The notes beneath the pieces are model-generated. The model saw only the letters and a program-made list of their open reading frames with translations. It did not search any database and was not told where the DNA came from. A program made the translations under genes and the position numbers. 64,000 nucleotides of DNA from Hymenopus coronatus (Eukaryota > Arthropoda > Insecta > Mantodea > Hymenopodidae). Location: positions 77,853,696 through 77,917,695 of the forward strand of contig CM060884.1 in assembly GCA_030762935.1 (NCBI GenBank). The letters run 5' to 3'. Positions 22,626-33,484 of the stretch are shown one piece after another. Numbering within the stretch: position 1 is the first letter of the stretch; each line of letters starts with the position of its first letter.

Positions 22626-23135
22626 AAATGTTTTATATCTACTACATAAATTAATATTCACTATAAGCCTGCCCACTACACCTAGATGTGGCATTTCATG
22701 GATCTGAGGTAGTACGGCCCTGAAACAAGCACATGTTTGTAAAGAAAGCTAACTGCACACGTGCAACAATCAGCTCGTAAATAAGCCTCTCGCAGTAACA
22801 CATGGGTGACGTGTCACAGTAAAACAGTAGTAAAGACATTGCTTCAATAGAACAGAAGACTGAGCAAATGTCAAGTTGTTAAGAGCACGTTGCTACAAGT
22901 TGGTAACTTCTGCAGCGAGCTAAACTTGGCACTTAGCTTTATTCTAATGGAAACAAGTCCTGCAGCAAAGTGACATCTCTTGTTATTGCTGATTCTTTCT
23001 TGTATCGCCTGCTCGCTGTTCAACTGTCAGCAAACATTGACAAGACAAACAAAATCGCAACGAACCTGACCCCTTAGTTACGTAACAGTCCAACGAAAAC
23101 TTAAGTTTCAACACATGAGAGAATTTGTCTTATTT
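22626..23135. other. Unassigned spacer
   Basis: No gene or repeat recognised. Confidence 0.4.
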
Positions 23136-23922
23136 CCGATTTTAGTTTTATAACAAACTTCTTACAAAAGATTATTCTTCTTTCTACACAATGCTAATCG
23201 AGATAAACATTAGCAGAATGTTCTTGTTACTTAGTTCCTTATAAGTAGAAGGCAACTAAAGGAATGTGCTATGTTAAAGTGACAGTCAAATGTTTTAAAA
23301 GCTGTCGTTATGTGATTGTCACTCTAAATCGCTTCTTTGCTTGTCCAGGAGTAGAACAAAGGAAAAACGGACGCTTCCTGTCTGAGAAAGATATAAGTAC
23401 TTAACAATTGAAACCAATAACAAGGAATATCTCGGAAACGGTTACCTCCACGATAAAAATATAAAGGACATACATTATGTGTTTTGACAAGAGCTACATT
23501 TTTTGTGTATTAAGTTTTTGTCTAATTCTTACGATGTACCAGTTAAGAAATTCGGCAAAATTCATTGGTAATAAAGTATTCTTCAGATGTTATTCCCAGA
23601 AAATTCAAGATATACATTTTATTTGGGATGTGAATATCTATAATTACACGGTATTTTAATCGAAGTCCTTAGAACCATTTTCAAAATTGTTGCATGTAAA
23701 GGGTACTTTGGTGGTGGGGGTAACTTTCCTCAAAATGTTCATGTCGAATTTTTGGAACAAACTAAATTTAAAACCAAGTTTGGAATTTTCGTTATCACAG
23801 ACACATTCACAATACTGACTCTTTTTCAAAAATTCTATTAGAAGGGACGCTAAAACGTGAATTTCCGGTGAAATATTGGTATGGCATTTCAGGTGTAATA
23901 CAATACGTGCTAGGGAAACTAA
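23136..23922 (+). mobile_element. HPE copy 13 (extreme left end degraded)
   Basis: Subtype with TTCTACACAATGCTAATCGA and GAATGTTCTTGTTACTTAGT, matching the copy at 33485-34208. It runs to a degraded hairpin end at about 23900-23922. Confidence 0.8.
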
Positions 23923-23929
23923 AACGCTG

Positions 23930-24172
23930 ATTCTTCTGTCTACTCCATGCTAATTGAATTAACATAAGTATATGGATACAAGGACAGTAAGGGAATACGC
24001 GCTAGAGCAAGTCAGATCTCATGTAAACTCCAGGCAATGCAAAGAAACAGATTTCTGCCACATGGCAACGAGCTTTTAAAATATTTGACTGTCGTTTTAG
24101 CCTGTGTACTCCCTTATTTGCCTTCTACTTACAAGGAACTGAATAATACATACAATTTCTGCTAATGTTTAG
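23930..24172. mobile_element. Two short HPE fragments in opposite orientation
   Basis: About 23930-24008 is a plus-oriented fragment (CTACTCCATGCTAATTGAAT). About 24015-24172 is a minus-oriented fragment ending at TTTCTGCTAATGTTTA. The minus fragment resumes at 28057, after the non-LTR retrotransposon, so that element landed inside it. Confidence 0.7.
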
Positions 24173-24257
24173 ATCGATAGATCGTTTATTAGTCTGTTGA
24201 ATACAATTATTCATGACTTCGTCAGTAAACTACATACATCAATTGTACATTCAATCG

Positions 24258-24727
24258 TCACATATTTATATTATAAAACTCGTCAACAGTATACAGAGGA
24301 TTAACCGTCAATATTGACCTGAGCCTCCTCTTGAAGCTCTGAAACGAAAGATGTCTTATGTGCATATGTAAGAAGTTGAAAAGTTTTAGTGAGATATAAC
24401 AGAAACTATTTACACTTACACTATATTTACTTTTGGGTATATAAATATTTAAGTTTTGGGTAATTATGTATATTGTCGCAGGTAGTAAAGTCATTAATAT
24501 TTTTCTTGACATACAAGAGGCAGGCCAGAGCGTAAAGTAAGAATAGCAGATTGAATAAAAACTGGTTTCCAATGAGTCCTGGGTGAAGCTCCATAAATTA
24601 ACCTTAAAGCTCTCTTCTGTAAAATAAAGACTCGTAATGCTACAGCCTGGTTACCCCAGAGCAAAAGTCCATAATTCAGATGGCTATGAATATGTCCATA
24701 ACAGGCCGCAATTAAAGATTCGTACAT
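24258..24727 (-). pseudogene. Non-LTR element: C-terminal tail after the RT domain
   Basis: Reads HLNYGLLLWGNQAVALRVFI followed by LQKRALRLIYGA. This is the Y....WG.......I..LQK...R.I motif of the region that follows RT in Jockey/CR1-type proteins. After a frameshift (near 24570) come SFKRRLRSIL and NPLYTVDEFYN, the usual last residues of such proteins. At least one frameshift separates it from the RT and another splits it. Confidence 0.7.
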
Positions 24728-25840
24728 TAACGTTGTTCTTAAGTATTCGTAACATGAACAAACCCTTATTTACGTTTTTTTTACAACATACATAACATGA
24801 GTTTGAGTCGATATGCAAACCTAGAAATTTCACTGTTTTATGGTCATCTGAATTTGTTCTCCTTAGACTAAAATGTAATGTCTCTGTTTTTGAACTGTTT
24901 AAAATCAAATTATTAGCATTACACCAAGTTTGGACACTATTAGTTAACTCTTTAAGTTTTGAGGTCAATATATCTGTTCTTGACTCAGTAATGTTAACAG
25001 CCAAGTCATCTGCAAACATATATGTCTCTGAGTAACAACTGTGAATAAAATTAGCAAGATCATTAATGTAAATTATGAACAATACCGGTCCCAATATGGA
25101 CCCTTGCGGTACACCATGCTTCAAGAGTTTGAAGGAGGAAACTTTACTACAATTTAAAAACACTGCTTGGTACCTGTTGCTAAGATAAGGAGTCAGAAGG
25201 TTTACACTAATATCATTAAAACCATAAAATGTTAACTTATGTTGAAGCGTTTTATGAGAAACTGTATCAAAAGCCTTCGTGAAATCAAAAAATCTACTAC
25301 AAACTACATTACCAACCTCAATGCCAGAAAGACAGCGTTTATAGAACAGGGTTATTGCATCTATAGTACTATGGGATGTCCGAAACCCAAACTGTTGCTT
25401 ACTTAATAAAGAGTTTTCTTCAAAATATTTATAACTTTGTTTATTAATTAAAAGTCTCGAAAACTTTTGACATAGTTGGTATAAAACATATAGGCCTATA
25501 ATTTCCGTAGTCTGCTTTATTACCTTTTTTAAACACTGGAATCACTTTTGCGTATTTAAACGCATCGGGAAACACACCAGAATCAATGAAAAAATTAAAA
25601 ATATGCGTAAGGGGTTCTAATATATGGATGGCTGCCAATTTTAGTATTTTGGAATTTACACCATAAATATCAAGAGAAGTGCTATTACTGAAACTGAGTA
25701 TGGAAGAGTTTACTTCGTCTGCACTGACATGTTTAAAGGAAAAGCTGTTATCAGCTTTGGACATATTTTCCAGAAATGACTTTGGTTTACTAGGAGGTAT
25801 GCTGCTCACAAGTTCTTCTACTTTGTTAATAAAATAAGAA
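24684..25840 (-). pseudogene. Non-LTR element: reverse transcriptase domain
   Basis: In the direction of transcription: FKYAKVIPVFKKGNKADYGN then YRPI (N-terminal RT motifs, about 25480-25560), a frameshift at about 25440, QQFGFRTSHST, FFDFTKAFDTVSHKTL (motif A, first catalytic Asp, about 25265-25290), HGVPQGSILGPVLFIIYIND (motif B), and MFADDLAVN (motif C, second and third Asp, about 25000-25022), then the thumb segment FLGLHIDS. All three catalytic aspartates are kept, but the frameshifts prevent a full product. It would copy element RNA at a nicked chromosomal target. Confidence 0.85.
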
Positions 25841-26152
25841 TTACGTACTTCAGAGTCTAGATCTGGAGTTGAAAGTTTAGAATTTTTGTTAACTATGCTG
25901 TTAATGACAGACCAAGTAGCCTTTGTTTTCTTTTGAGAATTCTTAATTAAACTAGAAAAATAATTGATTTTTGCGTTTTTTAAGCTCTTCTTATACAGTT
26001 TCTCAGTTTCAATATACTTCGTCTTAATTTCAGAAATGCCAAGTGTACATAAAGATTATAGTATTTCAGACATTCCATTTTAAGCTTATGGAGCGCCCCA
26101 TTATGCCACCTTTTATGCTTAAGTCCTCTTTTATGTTTTGTTTTAAAAGAGA

Positions 26153-27022
26153 TTAAAGGAAAACTACATCAATAAAACCCGAAAGAAAGTAGTTAACTTT
26201 ATCATTTAAATCAGCGATGCTATATAAATAAAACCAACACATTTGACTTAACAACAGAGTAAAATAGCAGCCATTTTGATCATTTATAACACGTTTTAAA
26301 AGTACATTATTGTGCTTATTGTCATCATGCACACTAAGTCGGTCAACATCTACAACAAGCTGTATAGCGTCATGATCAGAGAAAATTGTTGGTAAACACA
26401 TGCTCTACAATCATCATCATCATAAATATTGGTGATCACATTCTCAACACTGTGCCAAGATTATTACGTGTTCCAGGACGTGTGGGAGTATTAATTAAGT
26501 GTCTAAGTCCAAAACTTTTAAGTAAATTAACAAGTTCCCGTATTTCAACAGCGTCAGCGCAGAAGTCGACATTAAAATCACCACTTAAAATGATGTTGCT
26601 AAATTTATAAAACAGTCACAAAAAGGTCGCTAAGACATATTAAAAATCATTAAAATTTGTTTTATCTGGTGTTCTATAGAAACTAATACAAATTAAATTG
26701 CTATTACTTATGTATGACGAGCATGCTTCAAACACATTTTGTCTGCTAATACTTTTCAGGTCAACTCCCTTGCTGGCCGCGATTCCATCACGTGCAAATA
26801 TAGCAGAGCCCCCTGCATTTTACTAGACGGCCTACAATAACAGTCCACCAATTGCAAATCAGGAATTTTCAATAAAAGTAGCTCATCATAGCACAAGCAG
26901 TGTTCAGTAATACATAAAATGTGTACATCTAGTTCATTTATGAGAACTGAGATGTAATTTAATTTATTTGTTAGGCTTTGAGAGTTCCAATATAACAAAT
27001 TTATATTCGATTTAGACACCAA
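26153..27022 (-). pseudogene. Non-LTR element: apurinic-type endonuclease domain
   Basis: The start reads INLLYWNSQSLTNKLNYISV then VHILCITEHCL, matching the N..S/GL..K.....L..DI..I.EHWL opening of the endonuclease family with its catalytic Glu. The end reads IFSDHDAIQLVVDV, containing the SDH catalytic motif at about 26365-26390. The middle is broken by frameshifts and possibly a small deletion. This domain nicks target DNA to prime reverse transcription. Lies directly upstream (in transcript sense) of the RT. Confidence 0.75.
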
Positions 27023-27060
27023 CTTATAGTCACTATCACCATAACTTAGTCATTCTTTCG

Positions 27061-27150
27061 GGGGTATTTTTCCATTTGACCCAAAATGTTGGGGTATCTT
27101 TTCATTTGACTCAAAATGTTGGGGTATTTTTTAATTTGACCCAAAATGTT
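27061..27150. repeat. Three 30-bp tandem repeats inside the non-LTR element
   Basis: Three consecutive 30-bp units of GGGGTATTTTTCCATTTGAC plus CCAAAATGTT, with few differences, located between ORF1 and the endonuclease region. This looks like a small local expansion within the element. Confidence 0.9.
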
Positions 27151-27301
27151 GATCTGATCTAAGTTTACCATAGAATTGAGAGACAAAGCATCCTACTGGC
27201 CAATATTTTGAATTAAACATTTCGTCAATATGAAATGAAGCGTACGTATCGTACTTGGTCTTCAGTTTAGTTATTTTTATGGAATTTCAAGTTAAAGCTA
27301 C

Positions 27302-27944
27302 CTAAATGGTGTGCCATTTCATCAACTGTGACTTCTGGAGCCAACTACTTACGAACATAACCTTTGTTTTCTGCACGACTTTAATACTGCTAGCAGCACT
27401 CGTTCCACACAACACTGTTTTATGGGATGGCGTATTTCCTATGTTTCGTTTCTTTTTATTTACCACTTCTACCCAATCACTTGGGGACTTTTTTGAAGCA
27501 CTAATATCACTATTTGTTGCACTTTGTTTCACTTTATCGTCGAATGGGCTTATTTGCTGAATTATCAGCAGAATGAGCAGCGTGATTTTTGTTTTCCGAA
27601 GGTCCACCAACAGAACACAGTCTTTCTGCCGCACTATTTTTATTTGATTTCGTCAGCAAGTCTATATGTTGGTTAAGTAGTTTAATTTCCCCTCTGAGTT
27701 CTTCTATAATACAGTGTTTCTGTGTCATAATGTACTTCAGAATGTGAATATCTATTTTGCCATCACTGTCTGTTAAAGCATTATAAAATGCTTCGTCGTT
27801 ATTTCCATGACTTTCACAATACTTAATTATGTTGTCGTCCAAAAACGTTATGTTACTTGTCAATCTTGCACAACTGTTGTGGAAACAATTCTCACAATCA
27901 ACACATTTTAAACCAGTAACCACTTTGTTTTTACACACACACAC
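27302..27944 (-). pseudogene. Non-LTR element: ORF1 with PHD-like zinc finger
   Basis: The start reads CVCKNKVVTGLKCVDCENCF then HNSCARL: a C.C, C..C, H...C spacing like a degenerate PHD/RING-type finger near the N-terminus. A helical stretch (EELRGEIKLLNQHIDLLTKS) that could be a coiled coil follows. A frameshift at about 27540-27630 leads to SPSDWVEVVNKKKRN, a basic W..V..KK block common in ORF1 proteins of this group. ORF1 proteins bind element RNA. Finger-containing ORF1s are known in CR1-like elements; that link is by recall. Confidence 0.6.
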
Positions 27945-28056
27945 ATATTTGCACTGTTGGTTACTTTACTAGAGCTAGCCATTCAAGGTTAAGGCTACCA
28001 CAAGAGTATACAGAGCGCAGAAGAGACGTCCGTCCTCCACGAAGGCCACTATATAC

Positions 28057-28150
28057 ACTTTTATCTCGATTAGCATGAAGAATAAACTTTTTAACAATAG
28101 TTTGTTACATAGATATAGAGAAAGTCATGCGAATGGAAGACATCAGATTT
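28057..28150 (-). mobile_element. Right end of the HPE copy split by the non-LTR element
   Basis: Continues in phase from 24172: TTTTATCTCGATTAGCATGA through GATATAGAGAAAGTCATGCG, the normal non-hairpin end. Confidence 0.8.
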
Positions 28151-28214
28151 TTTTGAACAAGTATGCGTTTTTCTGTTACACTTTATCACTCATGGAATGA
28201 ACAGGATTTGAGTC

Positions 28215-28495
28215 GTTATTCCCAGAAAATTCAAAATATGCATTTTATTTTTCATGAAAATATCTTAAGCATATAAAAAAGAATTGTTAGTGACATTTTT
28301 TAGAAAATCAGAATTTGCAAAAATCTTCCATGTAAACGATAGTTTGCGTGAGAGGAGTTTCGTCAAAACTTTGTGTCTCGTTTTTGAGGGAGTCTGAATT
28401 TAAATATCAAGTTCATGCACACAAACACACACGACACATGATTCCGCGGACCTTGAATTTCCGGTAAAACTCGGTATCATTGGGGTGCAATGTAA
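28215..28495 (+). mobile_element. HPE fragment
   Basis: Begins at GTTATTCCCAGAAAATTCAA and runs to about 28495, with a degraded hairpin end. Diverged. Confidence 0.65.
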
Positions 28496-28635
28496 GTAAA
28501 TAGTAAATTGAAGACGCACATGAAATCTTTCAAAACAGAAATAAGTTGTAAACTGTATTGTTAATACTCCTTTAAGTTATAAGTTAAATGTTTACACTTG
28601 ACATTTACTTGGTTTAACAAATAGTTTTATTTACT

Positions 28636-28787
28636 ACAAATCTGATGTGTTCCATTCACATGACTTTCTCTACATTTCTGTAACAAATTATTGTTAAAAA
28701 GCGTATTCTTCAAATCCTTCGTGATAATCAGATAAACATTATCAGAAATTGTCTTATTACTTGGTTCCTTTTAGCAAAAGAGCAAAA
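28636..28787 (+). mobile_element. HPE left-end fragment
   Basis: Normal left end TCTGATGTGTTCCATTCACA, then TGACTTTCTCTAC. It breaks off after CTTATTACTTGGTTCC and is followed by a second HPE left end, the same tandem arrangement as at 17684-18066. Confidence 0.8.
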
Positions 28788-30142
28788 AATGTAATGTGTT
28801 CCACTCACATGATGTCCTCTAGCTGTTCGGCAAACAAACCTTTTATTCAAAACATTAATATGTACATCATGCTAGTCAAGATAAATATAAACAGAATTAG
28901 TCTTATTGCTAGCTTCATTGTAAATAGAAGGGAAATAAGAAAATACACAGGCTAAAACGCTACTCTTCCTTTAAAAGCCGGTCGCTATATGAAACGCATG
29001 TAATTCCAACCTCTTTGCTTGCCAGGAATAAACAAACGAAAAATGTCTTCCGTTTGAGAAAAGTGTAAGTGGCTAAAAGTGAAACCAATAATCCGGGATA
29101 TCTCTAAAAAAAAATGTAAAGGACATAAATTGTGTGTTTTAATGAAGTGTACAGTAAGATTTTGTACATCTTACAATTGTGTGTTTTAATGAAGTGAACA
29201 CTAAGATTTTGTATATCTTACAATTGTGTGTTTTAATGAAGTGTACACTAAGATTTTGTATATCTTACAATTGTGTGTTTTAATGAAGTGTACAGTAAGA
29301 TTTTGTATATCTTACAATTGTGTGTTTTAATGAAGTGTACATTAAGATTTTGTATATCTTACAATTGTGTGTTTTAATGAAGTGTACAGTAAGATTTTGT
29401 ATATCTTACAATTGTGTGTTTTAATGAAGTGTACATTAAGATTTTGTATATCTTACAATTGTGTGTTTTAATGAAGTGTACATTAAGATTTTGTATATCT
29501 TACAATTGTGTGTTTTAATGAAGTGTACAGTAAGATTTTGTATATCTTACAATTGTGTGTTTTAATGAAGTGTACATTAAGATTTTGTATATCTTACAAT
29601 TGTGTGTTTTAATGAAGTGTACATTAAGATTTTGTATATCTTACAATTGTGTGTTTTAATGAAGTGTACAGTAAGATTTTGTATATCTTACAATTGTGTG
29701 TTTTAATGAAGTGTACACTAAGATTTTGTACATCTTACAATTTGCCGAGAGGAAGAGGTCCTCAGAGAGTATTCCCAGAAAATCAAAGATATACATTTCC
29801 TTTGTCTTAAGAATGCCTTAAACATAAAATAGTTGGAGTCATTTTTGAGAAAATCAAAATTTTCAAAAGATATTCCATGTAAAGAGTAGTTAGAGATAGG
29901 GGGATTTTCTCAGATATATTTTTTATCGCATCCTTGGAAGATACCAAACTTAAATACCAAGTTTCATTTTTGACCAAAGCTGTCTACAGACGCACATACG
30001 GACATTTTTCTAAAAATTCCTTTTCTGGATTTAGAGGGTCTAAAAGCATATATTTCCGGTGAAATCTCGGTATTGAGTTTTTGGGTGCATTACAATACCT
30101 TCTCTATACGCCATGCACATAGTACATATAGAGCAAGTAAAA
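28788..30142 (+). mobile_element. HPE copy, expanded by a 47-bp tandem array
   Basis: Variant left end (AATGTGTTCCACTCACATGA, then TGTCCTCTAGCTG), normal HPE sequence to about 29127, the array at 29128-29741, then HPE from TTGCCGAGAGGAAGAGGTCC to a hairpin end at about 30100-30142 (ATAGAGCAAGT). The array is entered and left in phase. Confidence 0.85.
29128..29741. repeat. 47-bp tandem array derived from HPE (13 units)
   Basis: The unit reads ACAATTGTGTGTTTTAATGA, then AGTGTACAGTAAGATTTTGT, then ATATCTT. Variants at one position (ACAGT/ACACT/ACATT) mix along the array. The single-copy counterpart is at 31346-31412 (ATAATTGGTGTGTTTTAACG, then TGTAGTAAGTTTTTATCTAT). It is a third internal HPE segment, different from those amplified at 1318 and 9810. 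Confidence 0.95.
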
Positions 30143-30660
30143 ATGATGTATGAAATTTGATACATATACCAAAGAGATTTTCAATTTTTGGTCGCAAGTA
30201 TATTAGATATAATAGCGAGGACATGCGGAAGATAATTTCCTGCTAAATGTTTGTGAATGTGTATATAAGTTAAAGTGGAATTACTTCACTGTCCGGACTG
30301 ACAAGTGTTATAAAGAAGCCGCGTGTTCATAAGCTGCAGCACATCCATCTTTCCTCCAGCTTATATTGGAAACGCCTTTATGTTATAAACATCTCACTGA
30401 AACATCCCTAGCTGCATGCAAATAAATCACATAAGACTGCGAGAGTAAGAGAGTGGGGAAAAAGTAAACAACCGTGCTAATATGATGATAATAATAATAA
30501 TGTTACTATGCGCTTTAGCCACGATCTCCAAACGTGTGTGAACGTCTTGCTTCGTAAATCATAACAGATTAGTGGCACCCATTAATAAACCTGCGTTAGT
30601 GGACACATGTGCCGGCGGCAAGCAGTTTTGGCATTGCAGTTGTGATTGTTATATCTGTAC
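30143..30660. other. Unassigned spacer with an (AAT)n microsatellite
   Basis: Short AAT/ATG microsatellite at about 30482-30503. Otherwise nothing recognised. The last part may belong to the promoter-like unit that follows. Confidence 0.4.
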
Positions 30661-30890
30661 GAGTGGAAAGGTGTTGTCGGAAGGTCCTGCCACATGACCG
30701 AGGGCTATAAAAGGACACCCTGCGCAGTGTTCAGTTTCCACTGAGCAGCAGTTGACGCCGCAGTGGACATTGAAAAGAAACTATATGGAAGATTTGACAG
30801 CTATTTCTGAGCAGAAGTTTGTGGAACAAATAAAGCGTTGTTACTGGAGTAAAGATAGTTAATAATAACGATAATTATACTCAGCAGGTA
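30661..30890 (+). promoter_or_regulatory. TATA/initiator promoter-like stretch with a nearby poly(A) signal; possible solo LTR
   Basis: TATAAAAGG at 30706-30714 is followed, 25 bases from its start, by the arthropod initiator-like TCAGTT at 30731-30736, the normal spacing for a Pol II start. An ATG at 30785 opens a 25-codon frame ending in TAA. AATAAA lies at 30829-30834, inside that frame. Promoter, short transcribed stretch and poly(A) signal within about 130 bases is what U3-R-U5 of an LTR looks like. An AG|GTAAAC donor-like site near 30888 would instead suggest a 5' exon. I could not find clear TG...CA ends or a target duplication, so both readings remain open. Confidence 0.45.
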
Positions 30891-31285
30891 AACCTTAAGG
30901 CCTAATGAGACTCAGAGAGGAATCATGTTCTAGAACGGCCAACATATCTATAGTCTTCTGGTGCATAATTTAAGATGTTTACTTTACCTAGTCATTATCG
31001 TAACATGCAGAGCTAGCAAGTTCGCCGTTCCGTATATAGTTTGCGACCGATCGTCTCGCCACATCAAAACAAATTATAGATAAGAACGCACGGTGGAGAG
31101 GTAAACAAACCTGTTGCCAAGCAAACAGTTCTTTTTGTAAAGAACAAAAGTTACTTATGAGATATACGTAAAAGCAGATCCTTATATACAACATACAAAT
31201 TGTTACATATATAAGAGTGACCAACTGTCTTCTATATGAAAACACCCAAGCAATATAACACGAATTGAAATATATACTCATCGAA
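30891..31285. other. Unassigned spacer
   Basis: A 97-residue minus frame (30988-31281) is not recognised. No repeat shared within the window. Confidence 0.35.
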
Positions 31286-32002
31286 TTTTAAATAATATCA
31301 AGGAATATCTAAAAAAACGTCCAACTCGATGAAAAAAATGTATATAACATAATTGGTGTGTTTTAACGTGCTCCACATTTTTTGTGTAGTAAGTTTTTAT
31401 CTATCTCTTACGGTTTAGGAGCTATGTAAAAGTCCCTAAATTTCATCCAGAATAAAGTAAGCTTCAGAGGCTATTCCCAGAAAATAGAAGATATGCATTT
31501 TATTTGTCTGGTAAATAAATTAAATTATTTTTACTTTCTCTATACAGTGTATACAGAAGGTATTGTACTCCACACAAAAATTCGGTACCGAGATTATACC
31601 GCAAATACATGTTTTATGGTCCCCTGTATCTTTAATATACGAGTATTTTAATCAAAATCGTAAGAGCCATTTTTAAGAAAATCAATGTTTTTTTTTTAAA
31701 AAGTTCCATGTAAAGGGAAGTTTGGGGTGAGGGGATTTCTCTCAAAACCTTCGTGTCGCAACCCTGGAAGATACTTAACTTAAATGCCAAGTTTCGTATT
31801 TACCGATTTTTCGTTTTTGAGTTATCGTGTTCACAGACATACAGACACACACATACACACCCGCACGGACTCTTTTTGAAAATGCTTTTTTTGGATACAG
31901 GGGACCCTAAAACATATTTCCAGTGAAATCTCGCTATCGATTTTTTGGATGGAGTGCAATAACTTCTCTATACACTACGTACATAGTACGTATAGAGAAA
32001 GT
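31286..32002 (+). mobile_element. HPE copy split by an oppositely oriented HPE piece
   Basis: HPE left-middle part 31286-31530 (ends TGGTAAATA), an intrusion of a hairpin-end HPE piece in the other orientation at 31536-31630, then the continuation TTTAATATACGAG to a perfect hairpin end (TACACTACGTACATAGTACG) at about 31960-32002. Confidence 0.85.
31536..31630 (-). mobile_element. HPE hairpin-end fragment lying inside another HPE copy
   Basis: About 95 bases: TTACTTTCTCTATACAGTGT, then ATACAGAAGGTATTG, to GTCCCCTGTAT. Nearly all of the piece missing from the start of the HPE copy at 32003 corresponds to this fragment. Confidence 0.8.
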
Positions 32003-32702
32003 AAAAAGGTCCGTGTGTGTCTGTGAACCCAATAACACAAAAACGAAAAGTCGGTAAAATACCAAACTTGGTATTTAAGTTTAGTATCTTTCAGGGATGC
32101 GACACGAACATTTTAAGAAAAATCCCCCCACCCCAAGCTATCCTTTACGTGGCACTTTTTTCGAAATTTTTGATTTTCTTAAAAATGGCTCTAACAATTT
32201 GGATTAAAATATTGCATGTTTAAGATATTTACCTGACAAATAAAATGTATATCTTGAGTTTTCTGGGAATAGCCTCTGAAGACTACTTTATTCTGCATGA
32301 ATTTTACGTAACATTGCATAACTGGCAAATCGTAAGAGATGGATAAAAACCTACCATAGAGAACATGTAGAGCACGTTAAAACACGCAGTTTATGTTATA
32401 GAAGTTTTTTTTCGTGGAGTTGATCATTTTTTATATATTCGTTTTTTGGTTTCAGATTTGAAGAACACACTTTTGTCACACAGGAATTTGTCAACTTGTG
32501 TCCATACAAACAAAGGAACTTCTGTCACATATCAGCCAGCTTTTGACTATCACTGGTACTCCCTTATTTTGGTTCTACTTACAAGGAAGCAAGTAATAAG
32601 ACTATTGTTGGTAATTTTTTCTCGATTAGCGTGAAGTAAATAGAGGTATAAGCTTTTTAACAAAAATTTGTTGCAGAGAGGTAGAGAAAGTCATGTGATT
32701 TT
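32003..32702 (-). mobile_element. HPE copy lacking its own hairpin end
   Basis: Starts abruptly at AAAAAGGTCCGTGTGTGTCT, directly after the hairpin of the plus-oriented copy, and runs to the normal end GTAGAGAAAGTCATGTGA at about 32702. Confidence 0.85.
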
Positions 32703-33484
32703 TTTGAATATCTTCAGATTCTTGCTAGGTAAAAACGAAAGCAGGAATTAAACTAAATGTTTACTCAACTGCAGTCGTATTACTGTAAACTATATGTACT
32801 TCTGAAGCCTTTCAAATGAAAACCTCATTCTGCGTTCATAATGCGAAAAAGTTGGTTCCACTTCACATGATGCGATCGGGGCACATTTTAAATATTTTAT
32901 TAGTTCCGTTTCAGTATGCATTTGTTGGGATCTAAAAGTGCAGCTTGTATGCGATACATCACACCGTGCCTGCATTCTTTATTAGTAGATCCATGTTGAC
33001 AGTTCTTCTATATGCCGCAGAGATTCAGTTCAGCTCTGAACTGTAACAGTGTGTTAACTCTTTCAATAAATTTTCAGTGAGTAATGTGTTTCTATGAAGC
33101 TGTTCTGTTACTAGACATTTGACAGTCTGTTTACTGGAACTGTCACGGTTTCTAAATAAGAACACTGCTAGAAAACTTACTATGGTTGTAAAACAAATTA
33201 ATTTGAGCAGAACAAAGTTGTTATTGGAACACCTTCCCTCCTACCGACGTGGTGCCGTGTTATGCAGTAATGGGTTGCACTCTAGCTGACCTTTGCTCGT
33301 GCAAGTGCCGCTTGGTATTGCCATACCTGGTCGCTCTCACTCTGCATAAGGTGTTAGATACAAACTTCCTAGCTCTGGTCATATGTGATCATGTAACTTA
33401 ATTTTTCCATTCAATTTAAATAAACTTCAGTTATTTTTGATTTAACTATGGTCTACTTGATCAAAAAGTTTAAGATTCTTAAAA
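32703..33484. other. Unassigned spacer
   Basis: No gene recognised in about 780 bases. The G+C-richer part at about 33225-33350 has no recognisable tRNA head or coding match. Confidence 0.4.

Larger units (their letters stand above)
24173..28056 (-). mobile_element. Degenerate non-LTR retrotransposon (I/Jockey/CR1 group), nearly full length
   Basis: About 3.9 kb on the minus strand, with the classical order: ORF1 with a PHD-like finger, apurinic-type endonuclease, reverse transcriptase, and a C-terminal tail, then a 3' end of ACGATCTATCGATC type rather than poly(A). It splits an HPE copy whose sequence continues across the junction; TTTA appears on both sides (24169-24172 and 28060-28063), a possible short target duplication. 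Several frameshifts make it inactive. The RT style (GVPQGSILGP, FADD) fits the Jockey/CR1 range; I cannot name the clade. Coding parts are listed separately. Confidence 0.85.
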
